From Arthrobacter rhizosphaerae (GTDB taxonomy: Bacteria > Actinomycetota > Actinomycetes > Actinomycetales > Micrococcaceae): a DNA stretch of 64,000 nucleotides. The notes under the pieces are model-generated. The model ran no database searches, was not told where the DNA came from, and worked only from the letters and a program-made list of their open reading frames with translations. The position numbers and the translations under genes were made by a program. The stretch lies in the NCBI RefSeq assembly GCF_023062595.1, contig NZ_JALLAN010000014.1, positions 1 through 64,000 on the forward strand, read 5' to 3'. Position 1 is the first letter of the stretch. Each line of letters starts with the position of its first letter. This document shows, one piece after another, positions 8,185 to 16,219 of the stretch.

Positions 8185-8904
8185 ATGAAAGACGCCAAGG
8201 ATCCGCACCACAGCCACCCTGGTCACTCTGAGCAGCCCGAGCACCAGCACGAGCATTCACCGGATGCCGGGAGCAGGACCCACACGGCCGACAACGCCCA
8301 AGTATGGGACGCCATGTACAGCAGCCGGCCCAAAGTCTGGAGTGGCCAGCCCAATCCGCAGCTGATCGCTGAGGCTTCCGGGCTTGCGCCCGGCACCGCC
8401 CTCGACCTGGGCTGCGGCGAAGGAGCCGATGCGATCTGGCTCGCCCAGCAGGGCTGGACTGTTACGGGTGTGGACGTTTCCGCCGTCGCCCTGGAACGGG
8501 CGGCTGCGCATGCGGCCGACGCCGGCTGCCGGGTTGAGTGGATCAGGCAGGACCTCGTCGACTGGATCCCGGAGCAAGAATACGACCTGGTCAGCGCCCA
8601 GTTCTTGCATTCGGACGTTATGGCCTGGCAGGACGCCCTGCGCCCGGCAGTCTCAGCCGTACGGGCCGGCGGGACGCTGCTGATCGTGGGCCACCATCCG
8701 GACGGGCTGCCGCCCGGTGGAAGGCACCACTCCCCCGACAAGTTTTTCACCGCCGAGCAGGCCGCTTATGAACTCGGAATCGGATCTCCCGGCTGGAAGG
8801 TGGAGACAATGGATTCTCGCGAGCGCAGCACCAAAAGTCCGGACGGGAGCCAGATAACAGTGGCCGACGCCGTGCTCCGCGCTACGAGGCTCGGTCGCGG
8901 GTAG
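8185..8904 (+). CDS. Class I SAM-dependent methyltransferase
   Basis: This 239-residue protein has the SAM-binding motif I LDLGCGEGADAIWLA at about residues 71-85, the acidic end of strand beta-2 (VTGVDVS), and a later LIVGHHPDG motif. It resembles TehB/UbiE-like small-molecule methyltransferases; the substrate cannot be told. The N-terminus is unusually His-rich (HSHPGHSEQPEHQHEHS-like composition), suggesting metal contact or disorder. ATG 8185 is preferred over in-frame GTG codons at 8176 and 8179 because CAGGG is better spaced from it. Its 3' end overlaps the convergent MFS gene by 23 nt. Confidence 0.9.
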   Translation: MKDAKDPHHSHPGHSEQPEHQHEHSPDAGSRTHTADNAQVWDAMYSSRPKVWSGQPNPQLIAEASGLAPGTALDLGCGEGADAIWLAQQGWTVTGVDVSAVALERAAAHAADAGCRVEWIRQDLVDWIPEQEYDLVSAQFLHSDVMAWQDALRPAVSAVRAGGTLLIVGHHPDGLPPGGRHHSPDKFFTAEQAAYELGIGSPGWKVETMDSRERSTKSPDGSQITVADAVLRATRLGRG

Positions 8905-10342
8905 GAGTCTGCACCCCAGGTGCCTCTGCTGCCGCTGCGTGAACCGCTCGATCCTGTACCCGCGGTGCAATGAACACCGCGGCGACGGCGATGACCACGG
9001 TCAGGGCGAAGACGCCGGCGAAGGAGGCTCCCGCCGTCGTCAGGGCCGTGAAGATAATCCCGGTGGTGGCGAGGGCGAGGGCTCCGCCAAGGGAATCCGA
9101 GATGGACATGGCCGAGCTGTTGAAGCCCTGGTTATCCGGTGTCGAAAGTGCCAGGGTCATGACGCTCAGCCGCGGGTACATCAGGCCCATCCCGGCTCCG
9201 GCGAAAATCCAGCCGATAATCGCGACGGCGGCCGGCCAACTGAAGAGAGTTGTCACCAGCGTCGTGGCAACTGCCCCCAGCACCAGCAACGATCCGATCC
9301 GCACGGCCATCCGGTTCTCGAGCCGGCCGCCAAGCCGGCCCTGCACAGCCGAAGCGCCCGCCCAGGCCAGCGCCCCGCCCGTCAGTGTCAGCCCGGCAAA
9401 CGTGGGAGAAAACTCATACCGCTCCACCAACAGATACGGCAAGTAAACCTCGGCACCGAAGAACGCCGCCGAGACCAGGCCACGGCTGAGGATGACACTC
9501 GGCAGGCCAGGACGTGCAGTGAGGGTTCCACGTGGAACCAGCGGGCGCACGGCAAGCAAGGCAATCACGACGGCGGCCACGGCCAGAACTCCCCCTACCG
9601 CGGGAACTCCGGATCCAAGGTTCATGCCGAGGACAGCGACGGCAGCGAGCCCGGCCCAGGCGAGGCGTCCATACGCCCAGGGCTTTTGCTTCCCTTCCTG
9701 GGTGTCCTCGGATGGCCCATGCAGGCCGCGGAGGGCCGGAATAATCATGAGCAGGGCAGGCACAACCAGTCCCACCACTCCCAGGAAGACCCAGTGCCAA
9801 CTGGTTGCCTGAGCAACGATTCCTGCGGCAAACGGTCCGATGAGGGACGGGATCACCCAGGCTGCAGCGAAACCCGCGAAAATCTTGGCGTGCAGCACCG
9901 GCGGATAAACGCGGGCGACCACAACGTAAAGGGCCACCGTCATGGCGCCGCCACCCAGTCCTTGAACCAGTCTGCCCACGACAAGGATGCCCATGGTCCC
10001 GGCCGTCCCTGCTACCAGGAGCCCCAGGACAAACATCACTACTGAGGTGTACAGGGGACCCACAGGGCCGCGGCGGTCGGACCAGTTTCCTGCGGCCACC
10101 ATGCCGATGACTCCGGTGGCCAGCGGACCCGCAAAGGCCAGCGCGTACAGAGAGGCCCCATCAAGTTCGCGGCTCACCAACGGCATGATCGTGGTCACTG
10201 CGAGCGATTCGAATGCGCCGAGGAAGACCAGAGCGCAGGCACCCACTGTGACCAGCAGGTAGGGGCGATGGAAGATTCCGGAGCTTGCGGTCAAGGTGGG
10301 AGGGGCGGAACTTTGCACGGGTACGGCCTGATCGGTAGTCAT
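8882..10342 (-). CDS. MFS transporter, probable SoxR-controlled exporter
   Basis: The 486-residue protein is a major facilitator with 12 to 14 predicted membrane helices starting near residue 30. The cytoplasmic loop GNWSDRRGPVG near residue 90 fits the MFS motif A pattern, and VGRLVQGLGGG near 130 resembles motif B of drug exporters. It is divergent from soxR and its promoter carries a SoxR box, so it probably exports redox-cycling compounds or an endogenous redox-active metabolite. Start ATG 10342 lies about 7 nt after the -10 element, so its mRNA is probably leaderless. Confidence 0.92.
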   Translation of the reverse strand: MTTDQAVPVQSSAPPTLTASSGIFHRPYLLVTVGACALVFLGAFESLAVTTIMPLVSRELDGASLYALAFAGPLATGVIGMVAAGNWSDRRGPVGPLYTSVVMFVLGLLVAGTAGTMGILVVGRLVQGLGGGAMTVALYVVVARVYPPVLHAKIFAGFAAAWVIPSLIGPFAAGIVAQATSWHWVFLGVVGLVVPALLMIIPALRGLHGPSEDTQEGKQKPWAYGRLAWAGLAAVAVLGMNLGSGVPAVGGVLAVAAVVIALLAVRPLVPRGTLTARPGLPSVILSRGLVSAAFFGAEVYLPYLLVERYEFSPTFAGLTLTGGALAWAGASAVQGRLGGRLENRMAVRIGSLLVLGAVATTLVTTLFSWPAAVAIIGWIFAGAGMGLMYPRLSVMTLALSTPDNQGFNSSAMSISDSLGGALALATTGIIFTALTTAGASFAGVFALTVVIAVAAVFIAPRVQDRAVHAAAAEAPGVQTPTRDRAS

Positions 10343-10349
10343 GGACGTT

Positions 10350-10380
10350 ACCGTAGGACCTCAACTAAGGTTGAGGTCAA
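10350..10380 (-). promoter_or_regulatory. SoxR-box promoter of the MFS gene
   Basis: On the minus strand the -35 element TTGACC (10380-10375) and the -10 element TACGGT (10355-10350) are separated by exactly 19 bp, the long spacer typical of MerR-family activated promoters. The spacer contains the 18-bp dyad CCTCAAC-TAAG-GTTGAGG (10359-10376) with perfect 7-bp arms, very close to the known soxbox CCTCAAGTTAACTTGAGG. The -10 element is only 7 nt from the ATG. Confidence 0.9.
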
Positions 10381-10458
10381 GGTTCGGTCCGGTGTCGGTT
10401 TTCGTGGTGCGTGTTTGTTTTTGTCGGTCCGGGACCAACGGAAGGCTAAAGGGGAAGC

Positions 10459-10920
10459 ATGCCACAGGTACCGGGCGGAACGCACCATGTTCTATCGATA
10501 GGTGAGTTGGCCGAGCGAAGCGGAGTGGCGCCGTCGGCCCTTCATTTCTACGAACGCAACGGCCTCATTCACTCGGTCCGCACTTCGGGGAACCAGCGCA
10601 GATACCGCCGTGATGCTCTTCGCCGCGTCGCATTTATCCGGGTTTCCCAGCGCGTAGGGATTCCGCTGAAAGACATCGGAGCTGCACTGGACTCCCTGCC
10701 TGAGGCCCGAACGCCCACCAAGCGCGACTGGGCCCGGCTCTCCAGGCTGTGGCGCTCCGAACTCGATGGGCGGATTCAGGCACTGGAGCATCTGCGCCGT
10801 GACCTGGACGGGTGCATTGGCTGTGGCTGCCTGAGCCTGAAAGCGTGCAGGCTGCAGAATCCCCAGGACGAACTCGGCGGGACCGGCAGCGGAAACGGTC
10901 CCCGCCGCTGGGAATCCTGA
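10459..10920 (+). CDS. soxR: Redox-sensitive transcriptional activator SoxR
   Basis: SoxR is a MerR-family dimer whose [2Fe-2S] cluster senses redox-cycling drugs and then remodels promoters with long spacers. The 153-residue protein has the N-terminal HTH (LSIGELAERSGV... LHFYERNGLI), a dimerisation helix, and the cluster motif C-x2-C-x-C-x5-C at about residues 118-129 (CIGCGCLSLKAC). ATG 10459 is preceded by AAGGGGAAGC. The gene is divergent from an MFS exporter whose promoter has a SoxR box. As in other actinobacteria, SoxR likely controls exporter genes directly and not a soxS gene. Confidence 0.96.
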   Translation: MPQVPGGTHHVLSIGELAERSGVAPSALHFYERNGLIHSVRTSGNQRRYRRDALRRVAFIRVSQRVGIPLKDIGAALDSLPEARTPTKRDWARLSRLWRSELDGRIQALEHLRRDLDGCIGCGCLSLKACRLQNPQDELGGTGSGNGPRRWES

Positions 10921-10924
10921 AATC

Positions 10925-10990
10925 CCCAACTAGGTAGCAGCACATGCTGTTCTGACACCTCAAAACCGCACCTACTGCTACCTAGTTGGG
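10925..10990. repeat. 66-bp intergenic element with 16-bp inverted terminal arms
   Basis: CCCAACTAGGTAGCAG (10925-10940) is perfectly repeated in inverted orientation at 10975-10990, around a 34-nt loop. It fills the whole gap between the convergent soxR and ABC ATPase genes. There is no T-tract on either side, so it is not a classical intrinsic terminator, although it could end transcription from both sides. Its form suggests a dispersed palindromic intergenic repeat. Confidence 0.75.
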
Positions 10991-11821
10991 CTAGGCCGTG
11001 CTGGAGGAGGTTCCCAACGGGATCACGTGAGGCCTGCCGGCCGTTGGCTCAGTGACAATGTGGGCGTTGAGCCCGAACACCTCCTGCAGAAGCCGGGCCG
11101 TGACAACCTCCTGGGGCGCGCCGCTGGCAACGATGCCGCCGTCCTTCATGACCACCATGTTGTCCGAATAGCGGGCAGCCAGGGAAATGTCATGGAGCAC
11201 CATCACCACCGTGCGGCCGTTGCGCCGGTTCAGCCGCCTGACCAGCTCCAGAACGTCCACCTGGTGGGCCAGGTCCAGATAGGTGGTTGGCTCATCCAGC
11301 AGCAGGATGCCGCTGTCCTGCGCCAGGGTCATCGAAATCCAGGCCCGCTGCCGCTGCCCGCCGGACAGGTCCTCGAGGGGAGTGTCGGCCAAGTCGGCGA
11401 GGTCCGTTTCCACAAGGGCAGCCTCGACCGCTGCCTGGTCCCCTGCCGAAAACTGCTGGTACCACTTCTGCCGTGGATGCCGGCCGCGGGATACGAGATC
11501 GGCCACTGTCAGGCCCGACGGCGCGGTGGGCGTCTGCGGCAGGATGCTCAGACAGGTGGCGATGTGCTGGCTGGAGAGCTGCGGGAGGGCGACGCCGTCG
11601 AGGGTTACCTGACCGGATCGGGGCGTGATGAGCCGTCCCAATGCACGCAACAGGGTGGATTTCCCACAGCCGTTCGGGCCAATGATGGTGGTCACCTGCC
11701 CTGAAGGAACATCCAGGCTCAAGTCGCGGATGATGTCCGGCCCGTCGTAGCCAAGGGTGAGGTTTTCCGCCCGCAGCTGCGCAGGAGCCAGTTGTGCAGA
11801 ATCGGTGGTGACAACGCTCAT
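10991..11821 (-). CDS. Iron-siderophore ABC transporter ATP-binding protein
   Basis: The 276-residue ATPase powers import of ferric siderophores. It has Walker A GPNGCGKST near residue 47, Q-loop, signature LSGGQRQRAW near 155, Walker B ILLLDEPTT and the H-loop histidine (LHDIS), all typical of the FecE/FepC type. Its ATG overlaps the stop of the upstream permease by 4 nt. It is the last gene of a three-gene unit permease-permease-ATPase that is divergent from its likely binding protein. Confidence 0.95.
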   Translation of the reverse strand: MSVVTTDSAQLAPAQLRAENLTLGYDGPDIIRDLSLDVPSGQVTTIIGPNGCGKSTLLRALGRLITPRSGQVTLDGVALPQLSSQHIATCLSILPQTPTAPSGLTVADLVSRGRHPRQKWYQQFSAGDQAAVEAALVETDLADLADTPLEDLSGGQRQRAWISMTLAQDSGILLLDEPTTYLDLAHQVDVLELVRRLNRRNGRTVVMVLHDISLAARYSDNMVVMKDGGIVASGAPQEVVTARLLQEVFGLNAHIVTEPTAGRPHVIPLGTSSSTA

Positions 11822-13029
11822 GTGAGCCTCCGCTGGTATTTGAGGATCAGGTAGATCAGGTACGGTGCGCCCACCACCGCGGTGGCCACTCCTACAGGCA
11901 ACGGCGCGGAAAGTGCATTCGCCGAGACGGTGTCGGCGAGCAGCACAAACACAGCACCGACCAGGGCCGAGAGCGCTATGGGGGGCACCACCGACCGGGA
12001 AATCATCCTTGCCACCTGGGGGCTCGCAAGCGCCACGAAGGCCACAGGCCCGGCAACTACCGTTGCAACGGCTGCCAGCAGCACGGCAAGGGACAGTGCC
12101 GTCAACCGTATGCGTCCCACCCGGGCTCCGAGCCCGACGGCGGTATCCTCACCGAAGCTGGCAAGCAGCAGCCACCGTCCGCACAGCAGCGCCGCAGCCA
12201 GAAGGACGACGGCGGCCGCCGCCATTGGCTGCACTATGGCCCAGTCCTTGCCGTTGAGTGAACCCATCATCCAGGTCAGGGCCTGCGCAGCGCTGGTTAC
12301 GTCCCCGAGTGTCAGAATCCACGTGGTGAGGCTCGCGGCGAGCCCGGAGATGCCAAGGCCTACGAGTACCAGCCGGTAGCTGTCGATGCCGCGCCGGTAC
12401 GCCAGCGCATAAACTGCTGTGCCGCTGATGATGCCGGCAGCGAACGCAGCTGCCGGCATGCCGATCAAGGCCGCCGCCCCGCTGAGGCCCGCGTGCCCGC
12501 CGCCTCCAATCACCAGCACCGTCACGGCGCCGAAAGAGGCTCCTGCGGTCACGCCCAACACGTCAGGGCTGGCGAGGGGGTTGCGGGCCACTGTCTGGGT
12601 GATGGCTCCCGCCGCTGCCAGGCAGGCACCCACCAGAACTGCTGCCATGGTCCTTGGAGCCCGGAACTCGGTGACCGCGAGGTGGATTTTCTTCTTGGAG
12701 GTGTCCCCGAAGAGGGCCGCGATGACGTCCGGATAGGACAGCGGCGTGCCGCCGAAGGCCAGGTGCAGAGCCACGGCGGCCAACAACAACACCACCAGGA
12801 TGCCGCTGACCGCGAGTGCCCTCGGGTAATACCGCAGCGACACCGGCCCGAACCTCAGGGCCCGAATAGACTTGAGGGTGGACTTAAGCGGGGATCCGAG
12901 GGAGTGTGTGCCTTCAAAGGCGACGGCGCCGCCGTCGGACTCCCCCGAAGCAGACTCCGCAAAAGCGGGTTCAGTGGAACTTTCCGTGGAACCCTCCGCC
13001 TGGCGCTCTAGAGGCCTGGACGTACTCAT
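11818..13029 (-). CDS. FecCD-family iron-siderophore ABC permease (second)
   Basis: This 403-residue permease has about ten membrane helices of the FecCD/BtuC type, including the conserved ARNPLASPDVLGVTAGASFGA region. The first ~65 residues are an unusual Ser/Glu/Ala-rich hydrophilic N-terminal extension before the first helix, longer than in most family members. ATG 13029 overlaps the upstream permease stop by 4 nt. It should form a heterodimer with the product of 13026-14081 in the ferric-siderophore importer. Confidence 0.93.
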   Translation of the reverse strand: MSTSRPLERQAEGSTESSTEPAFAESASGESDGGAVAFEGTHSLGSPLKSTLKSIRALRFGPVSLRYYPRALAVSGILVVLLLAAVALHLAFGGTPLSYPDVIAALFGDTSKKKIHLAVTEFRAPRTMAAVLVGACLAAAGAITQTVARNPLASPDVLGVTAGASFGAVTVLVIGGGGHAGLSGAAALIGMPAAAFAAGIISGTAVYALAYRRGIDSYRLVLVGLGISGLAASLTTWILTLGDVTSAAQALTWMMGSLNGKDWAIVQPMAAAAVVLLAAALLCGRWLLLASFGEDTAVGLGARVGRIRLTALSLAVLLAAVATVVAGPVAFVALASPQVARMISRSVVPPIALSALVGAVFVLLADTVSANALSAPLPVGVATAVVGAPYLIYLILKYQRRLT

Positions 13030-14081
13030 ACGGCCACCAGTTTCCGCCGCCGGGCCAGATAAACAAAGAACGGTGCTCCGATGACGGCCAGCACCACGCC
13101 GACGGACAACTCTCCCGGCCGCGCAATCACCCGTCCCGCCGTATCGGCCAGGAGCAGGACGGTGGCTCCAGCCAGAGCCGCCGCCGGAACCAGCCAGCGG
13201 TAATCGGGACCCATCAGGGCCCTGGCAAGGTGCGGCACCACGAGGCCGGCAAAGGCGATGGGGCCGGCAAGGGTCACCGCGCAGCCCGCAAGGAGGGTGA
13301 TGGCCGCAATCCCCACGCTCCGGGCCCGAAGAACGGAAACACCGAGGGACGTGGCCGTATCCTCCCCCAGGGCGAGGGCATTCAGCGGCGCGATGTTGGC
13401 CAGGGTCAGCAACAGTCCCGCCACCACGAAAGGCCAGATGACCTCTAAGGCGTCATTGCGGACCGCGAGGGATCCCACCTGCCAGAACCGCAGTGTGTCC
13501 AGGGCCTGGTCGTTGAGGAGCACGATGCCGGCCACGAGGCCTGAACATAGCGCCGTCACCGCAGCCCCCGCGAGGACGAGGGTAATCGGCGTGGCCCCGT
13601 ACCGTGCGGCCGAGCCAATGAGGAAGACGAGCACGACGGCGGCGAGGGCACCGGCGAAGGCCAAAAGCGCCTGCGCCAGCGGGGCCACCTCTCCCGCAAT
13701 TGCCGTCACCGCAACGATGGCGAGGGCAGCCCCCTGATAGACACCGAGCAGGCCGGGATCGGCAATGGGATTACGCGTGTGCCCCTGGACCAGCGTTCCG
13801 GCAAGCCCCAGACATAGGCCCACCACAACAACCAGAATGGTGCGCGGCCAGCGCAGTTCCTGGATGGTGACATCCATCACAGTGCCGCTGGGGGTGAAGA
13901 TCGCATGCCAGGCCTCCGACACGGAGGATGGCTGGCTTCCCACACACAAACTGATCAGCAGAGAAACGAAAAGAAGGAGCAAAAGCGCCAGAAGGCCCCT
14001 GAGCCGTTGCCGCCGCGAACGCCCGGCAGCCGGGCGCGCGGCGGCACCGTCAACGCGTTGCGGTGACTTGGTTGCGGTCAT
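13026..14081 (-). CDS. FecCD-family iron-siderophore ABC permease (first)
   Basis: The 351-residue FecCD permease has around nine or ten membrane helices and the family motif HTRNPIADPGLLGVYQGAALA. It is the promoter-proximal gene of the importer operon. The start is uncertain: ATG 14081 (MTATKS), ATG 14093 and TTG 14126 are in frame and none has a strong ribosome site. I used 14081 because GGATGG lies just before it. An iron box about 70 bp upstream suggests repression by a DtxR/IdeR-type regulator when iron is plentiful. Confidence 0.92.
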   Translation of the reverse strand: MTATKSPQRVDGAAARPAAGRSRRQRLRGLLALLLLLFVSLLISLCVGSQPSSVSEAWHAIFTPSGTVMDVTIQELRWPRTILVVVVGLCLGLAGTLVQGHTRNPIADPGLLGVYQGAALAIVAVTAIAGEVAPLAQALLAFAGALAAVVLVFLIGSAARYGATPITLVLAGAAVTALCSGLVAGIVLLNDQALDTLRFWQVGSLAVRNDALEVIWPFVVAGLLLTLANIAPLNALALGEDTATSLGVSVLRARSVGIAAITLLAGCAVTLAGPIAFAGLVVPHLARALMGPDYRWLVPAAALAGATVLLLADTAGRVIARPGELSVGVVLAVIGAPFFVYLARRRKLVAV

Positions 14082-14151
14082 GTGGCCATCCATTACGTCA
14101 AAGTTTTGGGACTTAATTCCAAACAAACTGCTACAGTCTACGACGGACAGC

Positions 14152-14167
14152 TAAGGCTGCCCTAACC
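14152..14167. promoter_or_regulatory. Candidate DtxR/IdeR iron box
   Basis: TAAGGCTGCCCTAACC matches most positions of the actinobacterial iron-regulator consensus (TTAGGTTAGSCTAACCTAA). It lies between the divergent siderophore permease operon and the binding-protein operon, where one repressor site could control both. Confidence 0.6.
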
Positions 14168-14217
14168 GCACCCGTTGTTCGAATGTGTTCGACGCCACTT
14201 TGACTGGAAAGCTCCCC

Positions 14218-15237
14218 ATGAACGCTCGCACCCTCACCCGGCAGCTCACGGCTGCCGCCGCCGGCCTGGCCCTGCTCGCCACCACGGGCTGTGCCGCCAC
14301 CGCCGGAAACACCGCTCCGGCGCCATCGTCTGCAACAGCCGAGGCTGCCGACGTCACCTACCCGCTCACCCTGGATCACGCAATGGGTCCCACCACCATT
14401 GATTCCCAGCCCAAGCGTGTTGTCGCGTTGGATCCCAGCTACATCGACGCCACCCTGCTGCTCGGGGCCGAGCTGGTGGGCTTTGTCCAGTACCGGCAGG
14501 ATCCTGACAACCCCTTCGCCCCGTACCTGGGCGACGTCAAGGACGCCACCAAGGACGCCGTCAACGTCGGAACCATGGCTGAACCGAACCTTGAGAAGAT
14601 CCTCGAGCTCGAGCCGGACCTGATTGTTTCGGCAAAGGTTCGCCAGGAAGCTCTGTATCCACAGCTCGCCAAGATCGCCCCGACCATCTTCTCCGTCTCC
14701 ACAGGCCCCACCTGGAAAGAGAACGTAGTGTTCCTGGGCGAGGCCCTGGGCAAGAAGGGGAAGGCGGAAAAGCTCGTTGCCGATTATGAAGCGCGGGCCA
14801 AGGCCGTTGGCGATGAGATCCTTGCCAAAAAGCCGGACGCGACGTACTCGCTGGTCCGTTTCACCGGCGGCGATACAGCCCGCCTGTACTCCTCCAAGTC
14901 CTTCATCGGTGAAATCATGTCCGACATGGGCGTTCCCCGTCCGCAGGGCCAGCCCGACTCCACGGAACAGATCTTCGTTCCGCTCTCACAGGAGCAGATC
15001 CTGGGTGCCGATGCTGACATCGTCCTGGTAAGCGCCTTCACCCCCGACGGCGCGGAAGGCGATGCAAGCCGTTCCCAGAAGGAAAAGTTCACCACCAATC
15101 CCCTGTGGAACCGCCTGAAGGGCAACATCCTTGAGGTCGATGATGGGACGTTCCTTGCCTCCGTGAGCATCCAGGGGGCGCACGCCGTGATCACTGATCT
15201 CGCCAAGCAGTATGGCGTGGATCCGCACCTCCCGTAA
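14218..15237 (+). CDS. Iron-siderophore ABC transporter substrate-binding lipoprotein
   Basis: This 339-residue lipoprotein captures ferric siderophores outside the membrane. It has a signal peptide with lipobox LLATTGC (Cys near residue 23) followed by a Periplasmic_BP_2/TroA-like fold: VVALDPSYIDATLLLGAELVGF near residue 75 and EPDLIVS near 140. ATG 14218 is chosen because GGAAAG is 7 nt upstream and the signal peptide then begins correctly; the longer GTG start at 14185 would bury it. It is divergent from the permease/ATPase genes that complete the importer. Confidence 0.95.
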   Translation: MNARTLTRQLTAAAAGLALLATTGCAATAGNTAPAPSSATAEAADVTYPLTLDHAMGPTTIDSQPKRVVALDPSYIDATLLLGAELVGFVQYRQDPDNPFAPYLGDVKDATKDAVNVGTMAEPNLEKILELEPDLIVSAKVRQEALYPQLAKIAPTIFSVSTGPTWKENVVFLGEALGKKGKAEKLVADYEARAKAVGDEILAKKPDATYSLVRFTGGDTARLYSSKSFIGEIMSDMGVPRPQGQPDSTEQIFVPLSQEQILGADADIVLVSAFTPDGAEGDASRSQKEKFTTNPLWNRLKGNILEVDDGTFLASVSIQGAHAVITDLAKQYGVDPHLP

Positions 15238-15295
15238 TCAGGAAGTGTCCGCAATCGGGCCAGCCCGGCAACTTCAGCAGAGGGAGACATCACTA

Positions 15296-16219
15296 ATGAA
15301 CGACGGCGGCCGCGACGCCCACGTCGCTTGCTTTGATACTCCCGTCCTGCGGGTGCAGGACGTTGGTCCGCACGTCCGGCGGATAACCTTTGGTGGCCCC
15401 GAGCTGGAACGGTTCGGGGTCCCGGAGCCCGCCTTGGATCTCAGGGTTAAGTTGCTCCTGCCCACCTCCTCCTCCCCCGTTCCAGGAATCGGTGAAACGG
15501 GCGTTGCCCTTCCCCACGACTGGTACCAGCAGTGGCTGCTCCGGCCTGAACCGGGACGTGGGGCCATCCGCAGCTATACGGTCCGCGGGTTCCGGCGCGG
15601 GACGGATGGCTTCGAGTTGGACGTCGATTTTGTTGTTCGGGAAGCTGGCGGACCGGGTTCAACATGGGCAAGATCGGCTGTTCCCGGCTCTCGGGCCCTG
15701 ATCATCGGTCCTACCTCGGAAGCTGCGGCCGGCGCCTTGGCCCACACCCGCTGCGGCATCACCTGGACTCCCGGGCCAGCCAACGATGTGCTCCTGGCCG
15801 GTGACGAAACAGCCGTGCCTGCCATCACCGCCATGCTGGAGACTCTTCCCGCCCGGTTCACCGGGAACGCGTTCCTTGAGGTCCCCGACGCCGGCGACGT
15901 CCAGCAGTTTCCGGGGCACCCCGGCATCCGCACCCACTGGCTCATCCGCAACTCCAGTGGTGTCGGGCACGGGCAACTCCTGCTTGCCGCAGTGAAGAAC
16001 TCGGTGACGGAACAGGAACGCGGGCCGGAGTACGCGTGGATTGCCGGAGAGGCCAGCGTTGTCACAGGTATGCGCCGCTACCTCGTCCGCGATCGAGGAA
16101 TGGACCGGAACAACGTCACTTTCCGTGGCTACTGGAGCGCAGGCAAGTCCGGTTCCGGCGTCAACGGAATCCCGGACAAGCCACGTCCCGGACTCAACTA
16201 TTCTGGAAGTGATGAGTGA
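15296..16219 (+). CDS. Siderophore-interacting protein (flavin ferric-siderophore reductase)
   Basis: SIP-family enzymes reduce ferric siderophores in the cytoplasm with FAD and NAD(P)H, releasing iron. The 307-residue protein has the FAD-binding motif RSYTVR near residue 88 and the C-terminal SIP domain with LLAGDETAVPAI near 165 and YAWIAGEASVV near 245. ATG 15296 follows AGGGAG with good spacing; the longer frame from 15212 would overlap the previous gene. It follows the binding protein in the same orientation, so uptake and iron release are likely co-regulated. Confidence 0.95.
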   Translation: MNDGGRDAHVACFDTPVLRVQDVGPHVRRITFGGPELERFGVPEPALDLRVKLLLPTSSSPVPGIGETGVALPHDWYQQWLLRPEPGRGAIRSYTVRGFRRGTDGFELDVDFVVREAGGPGSTWARSAVPGSRALIIGPTSEAAAGALAHTRCGITWTPGPANDVLLAGDETAVPAITAMLETLPARFTGNAFLEVPDAGDVQQFPGHPGIRTHWLIRNSSGVGHGQLLLAAVKNSVTEQERGPEYAWIAGEASVVTGMRRYLVRDRGMDRNNVTFRGYWSAGKSGSGVNGIPDKPRPGLNYSGSDE

